Assembly (NCBI GenBank): GCA_023443625.1
Contig: JAEZTQ010000030.1
Location: 1 to 40,757, forward strand
Source: Bacillota bacterium
GTDB lineage: Bacteria; Bacillota_A; Clostridia; Lachnospirales; Lachnospiraceae
Length of the DNA stretch: 40,757 nt
Reading direction: 5' to 3'
The notes under the pieces were generated by a model, which worked only from the letters and a program-made list of their open reading frames with translations, was not told the origin of the DNA and did not search any database. Position 1 is the first letter of the stretch; every line of letters starts with the position of its first letter. Shown one piece after another: positions 35,136 to 40,757 of the stretch. The position numbers and the translations under genes were made by a program.

Positions 35136-35171
35136 ACCCCTTATGTTAGATTTTGTCTAATGATAAGGGGT
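35136..35171. terminator. Terminator after the repeat protein gene
   Basis: ACCCCTTAT pairs with ATAAGGGGT, extended by GTTAGA / TCTAAT. The tail TATATTTATTT is only moderately T-rich. Confidence 0.65.
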
Positions 35172-35199
35172 ATATTTATTTGCCTGGAATATTTATGTC

Positions 35200-35226
35200 C
35201 CTTTAAGTCAATTTAAGGCTTTTTTT
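35200..35226 (+). terminator. Weak second terminator upstream of the rhodanese gene
   Basis: CCTTTAA and TTTAAGG pair with one mismatch over loop GTCAA, followed by C and seven T residues. Confidence 0.45.
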
Positions 35227-35302
35227 ATGAGCATTTTGACTTATTTAGAATATGATATATTAGGGAGAATATTTATTATCTTAAAAAGGTGGTGATTAGG
35301 GT

Positions 35303-35623
35303 ATGTCTTTCGATACAATTAAAACAAATGATATACTTAAATATGTGGGTTTACCCAATGTTTTAATTATAGATTTGAGAGATGAGGAAGACTATGAAAA
35401 GGGACATATACCTACTGCTATTAATATTCCCTACGATGATTTGTATACAAAGAAATCATACCTGAATCATAATAATCTCCTAATATTATATTGTGATAGA
35501 GGGCATGTAAGCTTGCTTGCATCAAGAGATTTAATGAAAGATGGGTATAATATTAAGAGCTTATATGGCGGTATTCACGCATATCGAGGGAAAATAGAGG
35601 TAGCTTATAGAAATGTTCGTTGA
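35303..35623 (+). CDS. Single-domain rhodanese-like protein
   Basis: 106 residues forming one rhodanese domain: IIDLRDEEDYEKGHIPTAIN, then the active-site loop YCDRGHVS with the sulfur-carrying Cys64, and YGGIHAY at the end. It is cytoplasmic and would carry persulfide sulfur or act as a thiosulfate/polysulfide sulfurtransferase. The start ATG has AGGTGG upstream. Stand-alone; not linked to an identifiable pathway here. Confidence 0.9.
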   Translation: MSFDTIKTNDILKYVGLPNVLIIDLRDEEDYEKGHIPTAINIPYDDLYTKKSYLNHNNLLILYCDRGHVSLLASRDLMKDGYNIKSLYGGIHAYRGKIEVAYRNVR

Positions 35624-35702
35624 CTAGTAATCAAAAGAGCTTTAAAATGAAAATGCGTATGAATTAGAGAAGATAAATTTTAAAAAATACCTGGAGGTAA
35701 AA

Positions 35703-36860
35703 ATGAAAGAATTTGAATATATTTCACCCTGTCACTTTGGGCTTGAAGCTGTTCTAAAACGTGAATTAATGGATTTAGGATGTGAGATTACCAAAGTAGA
35801 GGATGGCAAGGTGAGTTATAAAGGTGATAAAAGCACCTGTGCTAGAGCGAATATGTTCCTTAGAACTACAGAACGCGTATTATTAAAGGTTGCTTCATTT
35901 AAGGCCGTGACTTTTGACGAATTATTTGAAAATACTAAGGCTATACCATGGGAGGAGTATATACCCAGGGATGGAAAGTTCTGGGTAGCAAAAGCTAACT
36001 CTGTAAATAGTAAGTTGTTTAGCCCTTCCGATATTCAATCTATTATGAAAAAAGCCATCGTTGAAAGAATGAAGCTAAAGTATAAGCTGGATTGGTTTGA
36101 AGAAAGTGGCAACTCATATCCCCTGCGTGTGACCATCTTAAAGGATGAGGTGACAGTATGTATAGATACATCCGGTGAATCCTTACACAGACGAGGATAT
36201 CGGAAGTTAACGAGCAAGGCGCCGATCACAGAGACCCTAGCCGCTGCATTAATCATGTTGACCCCTTGGAATAAGGATAGAATTCTGGTGGATCCTTTCT
36301 GTGGAAGCGGTACCATACCAATTGAGGCAGCTATGATTGGTGCCAAGATAGCCCCAGGAATAGGAAGAACATTTCTTGCTGAAACCTGGACTGAGATGTT
36401 TCCTGTAAGTATATGGGATCAAGCTAGGCAGGAAGCCGGTGATATGGTGGAGAAAGATATTCAGATGAATATACAGGGGTATGATCTAGATGGGGAGATT
36501 ATAAAAGCTGCTAGGCAGAATGCCAGATGGGCACAAGTGGACCATTTAATCCATTTTCAGCAGAAACCACTGGCTGAGTTGAGCAGCAACAAACGATATG
36601 GTTTTATTATCACAAACCCACCTTATGGAGAACGATTAGAGGAAAAGCAGGAGCTTCCGGGATTATATAAAGAGATGGGTAAGGTTTTTGGAGCTCTGGA
36701 TGCATGGTCATATTATATTATTACGGCATATGAGGAAGCACAAAAATATATTGGCAGGCAGGCAGATAAAAACCGAAAGATTTATAATGGAATGATGAAA
36801 ACCTATTTTTATCAATATATGGGTCCTAAGCCTCCAAGACAAAATTCAATAAAGAATTAG
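35703..36860 (+). CDS. THUMP-domain rRNA guanine-N2 methyltransferase (YpsC/RlmL type)
   Basis: 385 residues. The THUMP RNA-binding domain occupies about 45-155 and is followed by a Rossmann methyltransferase (UPF0020): the SAM site DPFCGSGTIPIEAAM and the catalytic motif TNPPYGERL. This is the layout of Bacillus YpsC and the N-terminal half of E. coli RlmKL, which modifies G2445 of 23S rRNA; exact target here is inferred. The start ATG has TGGAGG upstream. A bidirectional terminator lies just past its stop. Confidence 0.92.
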   Translation: MKEFEYISPCHFGLEAVLKRELMDLGCEITKVEDGKVSYKGDKSTCARANMFLRTTERVLLKVASFKAVTFDELFENTKAIPWEEYIPRDGKFWVAKANSVNSKLFSPSDIQSIMKKAIVERMKLKYKLDWFEESGNSYPLRVTILKDEVTVCIDTSGESLHRRGYRKLTSKAPITETLAAALIMLTPWNKDRILVDPFCGSGTIPIEAAMIGAKIAPGIGRTFLAETWTEMFPVSIWDQARQEAGDMVEKDIQMNIQGYDLDGEIIKAARQNARWAQVDHLIHFQQKPLAELSSNKRYGFIITNPPYGERLEEKQELPGLYKEMGKVFGALDAWSYYIITAYEEAQKYIGRQADKNRKIYNGMMKTYFYQYMGPKPPRQNSIKN

Positions 36861-36863
36861 TAA

Positions 36864-36908
36864 AAGGTCACGCAAGGATTGCATTATAGTCTAGCGTGAC
36901 CTTATTTT
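36864..36908. terminator. Bidirectional terminator between convergent genes
   Basis: A 10-bp perfect stem AAGGTCACGC / GCGTGACCTT with a 20-nt loop, followed by ATTTT rightward and TTTACT on the other strand. It serves the methyltransferase and the leftward hydrolase. Confidence 0.8.
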
Positions 36909-36911
36909 AAA

Positions 36912-37832
36912 TTAAAGCTTTTTAGTTACCCATGTATGGATATCCTCATACACTTCTTCTTTATTCAGTTCATTAAGAAGTTCATGTCTACAGTCAGGAT
37001 ATAATTTTGTTAGAAAATCAACAAATCCTAATTTCTTAAGGGTATTACTAAATTTATGTATCTCTTTTCCATATCCCCCAACAGGGTCCTTCATTCCACT
37101 GATAATAAACAAAGGCAAATCCTTTTTAGTGGCTTGAATTAGTTTTTTTGATGTGGCATATTGGTTTAATTTAAATAGATCATGATAAAAAGAGGCTGTA
37201 CAGGTAAAACCGCAATAAGGGTCGTGCATATAAGCTCCTACGATTGGATTGCTTCTACTAAGCCAATCGAAAACAGTACGAGTAGAAAGGGAGGTATATT
37301 TTTTGTTGCCAAATATCAGATTATTTAAAGATGGCGATATATGCTTTGGACCTTTAAATTTCTTAATCATACCAGACAATAATAATCCTAATCGAATCAG
37401 AATTTTTGGTGGGAAGTTAGAGCCGGATAAAATAACACCATGATATTGGTCATAGGTCTGTATTATATTCCTGGCTATGATGGAACCCATACTGTGACCA
37501 AAAAGAAATAATTTGTTACAGCGATTATTTTTATTGATATATTTGCTCACAGCAATAGCATCCTGGGATATTAACTGATATCCATTATCAAGAGCAAAAA
37601 AACCTAATTCACTGATTTTCTTATCAATTCCATGACCACGATGATCATAGGTATATACATCATAACTTTGATGAACAAGATATTCGGCGAAGCCTTGATA
37701 ACGCTTTTGATGCTCGGCCATGCCATGCAATATTAATATACTGGCCTTTGGCTCCTTACTACATAGGTAATGTGTTAGTTTGGTAATATATCCATCTGAT
37801 TGTTTAACCTGTATATTGACTACTTCCCCCAT
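36912..37832 (-). CDS. Alpha/beta hydrolase, monoacylglycerol lipase / lysophospholipase-like
   Basis: 306 residues of the serine hydrolase Hydrolase_4 family: oxyanion loop LHGMAEH, YDHRGHG, nucleophile elbow GHSMG (Ser114), acid in SGMKDPVG and the His in DCRHELLNE. No signal peptide is seen, so it should act on cytoplasmic or membrane lipids. I chose the ATG at 37832, which has GTGGAG 9 nt upstream; an in-frame GTG at 37847 lacks a binding site. It is a single gene convergent with the methyltransferase. Substrate is not predictable in detail. Confidence 0.9.
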   Translation of the reverse strand: MGEVVNIQVKQSDGYITKLTHYLCSKEPKASILILHGMAEHQKRYQGFAEYLVHQSYDVYTYDHRGHGIDKKISELGFFALDNGYQLISQDAIAVSKYINKNNRCNKLFLFGHSMGSIIARNIIQTYDQYHGVILSGSNFPPKILIRLGLLLSGMIKKFKGPKHISPSLNNLIFGNKKYTSLSTRTVFDWLSRSNPIVGAYMHDPYCGFTCTASFYHDLFKLNQYATSKKLIQATKKDLPLFIISGMKDPVGGYGKEIHKFSNTLKKLGFVDFLTKLYPDCRHELLNELNKEEVYEDIHTWVTKKL

Positions 37833-37971
37833 AACATTTATCTCCACTGTGAAATACTTAAAGTTACAATTTTATTATATAGATATATTTGGGAAAAATC
37901 AATAATGATGATTTCAATTATTCCTATTAAATAGAAATTTTTTTCTTGAATCCTTGTACAATAAAATTCTA

Positions 37972-38000
37972 TTGTGAATATGGTAAAATTATAATATAAT
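37972..38000 (+). promoter_or_regulatory. Candidate promoter for the amidase gene
   Basis: TTGTGA (37972-37977), 17 nt, and TATAAT (37995-38000). The inverted repeat ACAATA / TATTGT (37958-37963, 37970-37975) overlaps the -35 and could be an operator. The leader would be about 100 nt. Confidence 0.5.
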
Positions 38001-38107
38001 TTATATATTACTAAGATATTTTGTAGAATAAAGTAAATGATTTGTGAGTAAGTAAAGGTGTTGATCAGAGTTAGTGAATATCTAAATAGGCTGATTAGGG
38101 GGACTTT

Positions 38108-39385
38108 ATGGATAAAATACTACTTAAGAGAATGGCAATGAAAAGTATTGCGCTAATGTGTGCGGTAATAACCTATTCCTTTGCTCTGAAACAATATCAT
38201 ACAGTTGCCATAGCTAAGGTTAGTCAATCCGGTGTTGGAAAATATGGTAGCATGGTTTCTCCTCCATGGGAGGATTCTTTAACAAGCTTAAGTTGTAAGC
38301 AGACGGGTGTTCCTGTGGTAGAATTAACAGAAGTGCAAAGATTGGAAAGCGGGGTTGAACCAGAGGTTCTACAGAAGTTGGGTGACAGCTATATTGTTAT
38401 TAAGAAACCTCAGGGCAAAGAATTAAACATAGGGCTAGACGATTTATATATGAAGAAAAGTATTCAACTTAAGATAACAGGGATAGCATCTGATATTATG
38501 TCCAGCGCTGATGTAGTTCGGGTAAAAGAAGATGTAGTTTATTCAGGAGAACCTGTTTATAAGGAGATTATAAGCACCAAGATAGATGAAGAGACAGGTG
38601 AGGAAGAAGTAGTAATAACTAAGGAATATGGAAAGGATCCATGTCACACTGTTAATATAACTGAGGAGCTGGATGCAAAATCAAATCAGTATGCAGCGAG
38701 TATTTTAATAGAGCTAGATAGTGTTTATGCTCCAATAATTTATGAGGACCTTAATAATTATTATTTAGACCTTAAGAAACCTTCAGAGGTATATGATAAA
38801 ATATTAGTAATTGATGCGGGACATGGCGGCAAAGATGCCGGTGCTTTATCAAAGGATTCTCAACATTATGAGAAGAATATTAACCTAGCAATTGTAATGG
38901 AATTAAAAGAACTTCTTGATAAAGAGAATATAAAGGTATATTATACTCGTACATCAGATGAGACTGTATATCTTAGACCTCGGGCTGAGTTAGCCAATGG
39001 GGTGGACTGTGATTACTTCATAAGCATTCACTGTAACGCTAATGAAGTAACCTCTCCAAATGGTATGGAGGTTCTTTATTTTAAGAATGAATTTAAAGGA
39101 ATAAAGTCCCATGATTTGGCTAAAGTATTTGCAGAGGAACTGGGTGATGCTATTTCTTTAAAAAACCGTGGTATAGTTAAGAAAAATGCCGAGGATATTT
39201 TTATCATGAATAAAGCGACAGTTCCCATGGTTTTGATAGAGGTTGGTTATTTAACCAATCATAAGGATATGAACTACTTAAGTAAGCCAGAGAATAGAAA
39301 AAAGGCTGCTCAGGGAATATACAATGGTATAATGAGGGCATATGAAGAAATACCTGCACATAAAGGACAGGGAAAGGATGCATAG
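38108..39385 (+). CDS. N-acetylmuramoyl-L-alanine amidase (Amidase_3)
   Basis: 425 residues. An N-terminal membrane segment or signal (about 12-30) leads into a 200-residue region with no clear family, and the C-terminal catalytic domain starts near 232: LVIDAGHGGKDAG (H239), E255, SIHCNAN (H308) and the catalytic IEVGYLTN (E378), the three zinc ligands and Glu of the AmiC/CwlD type. It should cut the bond between muramic acid and the peptide stem in the wall. The ribosome binding site is GGGGGAC. It precedes rdgB by about 70 nt. Confidence 0.93.
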   Translation: MDKILLKRMAMKSIALMCAVITYSFALKQYHTVAIAKVSQSGVGKYGSMVSPPWEDSLTSLSCKQTGVPVVELTEVQRLESGVEPEVLQKLGDSYIVIKKPQGKELNIGLDDLYMKKSIQLKITGIASDIMSSADVVRVKEDVVYSGEPVYKEIISTKIDEETGEEEVVITKEYGKDPCHTVNITEELDAKSNQYAASILIELDSVYAPIIYEDLNNYYLDLKKPSEVYDKILVIDAGHGGKDAGALSKDSQHYEKNINLAIVMELKELLDKENIKVYYTRTSDETVYLRPRAELANGVDCDYFISIHCNANEVTSPNGMEVLYFKNEFKGIKSHDLAKVFAEELGDAISLKNRGIVKKNAEDIFIMNKATVPMVLIEVGYLTNHKDMNYLSKPENRKKAAQGIYNGIMRAYEEIPAHKGQGKDA

Positions 39386-39454
39386 AATTTAATAAGATAC
39401 AAGAATAAAGACTATATAAAAGTTGATTCGTTATAAACAACCTTGGAGGTATAT

Positions 39455-40048
39455 ATGAGGAAAGTTATCTTTGCAACAGCAAATGAAGGTAAAATGAAAG
39501 AAATACGTGAGATTATGGCAGGTCTGGATATCCAGCTCTTATCTCTAAAGGATGCTGGCTTAAATCTGGATATTGTTGAGAATGGAGAAACTTTTGAAGA
39601 AAATGCTATCATAAAGGCGAAAACTGTAATGGAACTCACGGGAGAAATTGTTCTTGCAGATGATTCAGGCCTTGAGGTGGATTATATGGATAAAGCACCC
39701 GGAGTATATTCTGCAAGATTTTTAGGAGAGGATACTTCTTATACAATTAAGAATCAATATATTATTGATAAGCTCAAAGAAGCAAAAGAGGATGAACGTA
39801 GTGCTAGATTTGTATGTGTAATTGCCTGTGCTTTTCCCAGTGGAGAGATATTAACACAAAGAGGAACCATTGAAGGCTATATTGCAGATGTAATATGCGG
39901 AACCAATGGGTTTGGATATGATCCTATTTTTTATGTACCCCAATATCAATGTACAACAGCAGAGATGACGCCTCAGTTAAAAAATGAAATAAGTCATAGA
40001 GGAATAGCCCTTAGAGCTATTCGCAGTCAATTGATAAGTAAATTATAG
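39455..40048 (+). CDS. rdgB: XTP/dITP pyrophosphatase (HAM1/RdgB)
   Basis: 197 residues of the RdgB/HAM1 family: opening VIFATANEGKMKEI, catalytic LADDSGLEVD (D69, D70), APGVYSARF, GFGYDPIF and SHRGIAL. It removes deaminated purine triphosphates such as ITP and XTP from the nucleotide pool. I chose ATG 39455 with TTGGAGG 6 nt upstream; the TTG at 39443 lies inside that site. The YfcE-type gene follows 18 nt later, the same order as ysnA-ysnB in Bacillus subtilis. Confidence 0.95.
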   Translation: MRKVIFATANEGKMKEIREIMAGLDIQLLSLKDAGLNLDIVENGETFEENAIIKAKTVMELTGEIVLADDSGLEVDYMDKAPGVYSARFLGEDTSYTIKNQYIIDKLKEAKEDERSARFVCVIACAFPSGEILTQRGTIEGYIADVICGTNGFGYDPIFYVPQYQCTTAEMTPQLKNEISHRGIALRAIRSQLISKL

Positions 40049-40066
40049 TAATATGGGAGAACAACA

Positions 40067-40558
40067 ATGAGGGTTTTAATTATCAGTGATACTCATGGAA
40101 GAAATCAATATGTGCAAAAAACCTTAGAGCGTGTAAGTCCCATAGACTTATTAATACACCTTGGAGATTTTGAGGGAGGGGATGGATATATCAAATCAAT
40201 TTCACCTTGTCCCACAGAGATGGTATCAGGAAACAATGATTTTTTTAACGGTTTACCGAAAGAGGTATTGATTCGAATAGGAAAGTATCTGGTCATGCTG
40301 ACCCATGGACATAGATATGGAGTAAATTATAGTGTTAGTAATTTAATTGAAGCAGCTAAGAGAAACAAAGCTGATATAGTGATGTTTGGTCATACTCATG
40401 TTCCTTTGATAGATTTAAGCGGTAGCGTGTGGGCAATTAATCCAGGAAGTCTTGCCTTACCTAGACAGAATGGACGGAGGGAGACCTTTATCATTATGGA
40501 TATTGATGATAAAGGTGAAGCACATTTTACTCTAAACTACTATAGGCCCGAGGATTAA
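40067..40558 (+). CDS. YfcE/YsnB-type metallophosphoesterase
   Basis: 163 residues of the calcineurin-like phosphodiesterase family, with metal-binding motifs ISDTHGR, LGDFEG, GNNDF, LTHGHRYG and FGHTHVP all intact. YfcE enzymes are manganese-dependent phosphodiesterases whose physiological substrate is not settled. Its start has GGGAG upstream and it is co-transcribed with rdgB. The 199 bp after its stop to the window end show no supported feature. Confidence 0.93.
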   Translation: MRVLIISDTHGRNQYVQKTLERVSPIDLLIHLGDFEGGDGYIKSISPCPTEMVSGNNDFFNGLPKEVLIRIGKYLVMLTHGHRYGVNYSVSNLIEAAKRNKADIVMFGHTHVPLIDLSGSVWAINPGSLALPRQNGRRETFIIMDIDDKGEAHFTLNYYRPED

Positions 40559-40757
40559 TGGTATCTTTGTACAGAGGGAAATAGTGTGAAATTTTCCAAT
40601 AATATGAAGAATTGAAATAAATAAAGAAAATGGTCGGTTGAAAAGGTAAATTCCAGTTTGCAGGATTAAATTCCGGTTACCCAATTGTTTAACAGAAAAC
40701 ATTGAGTATGAATTATCGAAATTTATTTAAAGTAGATGATTTTTATCCATTTTGGGT

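Overview
The window looks like chromosomal DNA of a low-G+C, Gram-positive anaerobe of the class Clostridia, most likely a Lachnospiraceae relative. This is inferred from the AT-rich sequence, strong GGAGG-type ribosome binding sites, GTG and TTG starts, the tRNA cluster behind a 23S gene, a Gram-positive type Pel exopolysaccharide operon, and the amidase / RdgB / YfcE housekeeping block. No species can be named from sequence alone.

Layout. (1) 1-771: 3' end of a 23S rRNA gene, then tRNA-Asp, -Val, -Leu and -Arg, closed by a strong terminator; no 5S gene lies between 23S and the tRNAs. (2) 865-5100: a small Cys-containing 108-aa protein, a leftward pair (PqqD-HPr-kinase-like fusion and ABC exporter) and a rightward SipW-like S26 peptidase. 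With the PqqD protein at 5385 and the nucleotidyltransferase at 23844, this is the tailoring and export kit usually seen around ribosomally made peptides, but no recognisable cyclase or radical-SAM enzyme is present. (3) 5385-18475: a Pel-type exopolysaccharide operon: PqqD, an SDR-PelD fusion that keeps an RxxD c-di-GMP site, PelE-like, a large polytopic membrane protein, a DUF2194/PelA-like protein, PelF, PelG, a DUF2304-like protein and two glycosyltransferases. (4) 18465-26149: two convergent DUF4874/DUF4832 paralogues, a Stealth sugar-phosphate transferase, a Wzx-like flippase, the nucleotidyltransferase and GalE, whose gatekeeper position is Cys, compatible with making UDP-GalNAc.

(5) 26154-34398: an 8.2-kb accessory island bounded by a perfect 47-bp direct repeat. 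It holds an AAA+ ATPase plus subtilisin-like protease pair, a degraded tyrosine recombinase, a TIR-like protein, a broken unknown gene and a DUF4238 protein. The content and integrase relics point to a defence-type island, but defence is inferred, not shown. (6) 34436-40757: chromosomal backbone: a Ser/Asn-rich repeat protein, a rhodanese, a THUMP-type rRNA methyltransferase, an alpha/beta hydrolase, an N-acetylmuramoyl-L-alanine amidase, RdgB and a YfcE-type phosphodiesterase.

How the parts may work together. PelD would sense c-di-GMP and, with PelE, PelF, PelG and the GT-C-like membrane protein, drive synthesis and export of an amino-sugar polymer whose precursor GalE can supply. The second half of the locus (Stealth protein, flippase, extra glycosyltransferases) suggests decoration or a second surface glycan. 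The peptide-handling genes at both ends are the least expected part of the locus.
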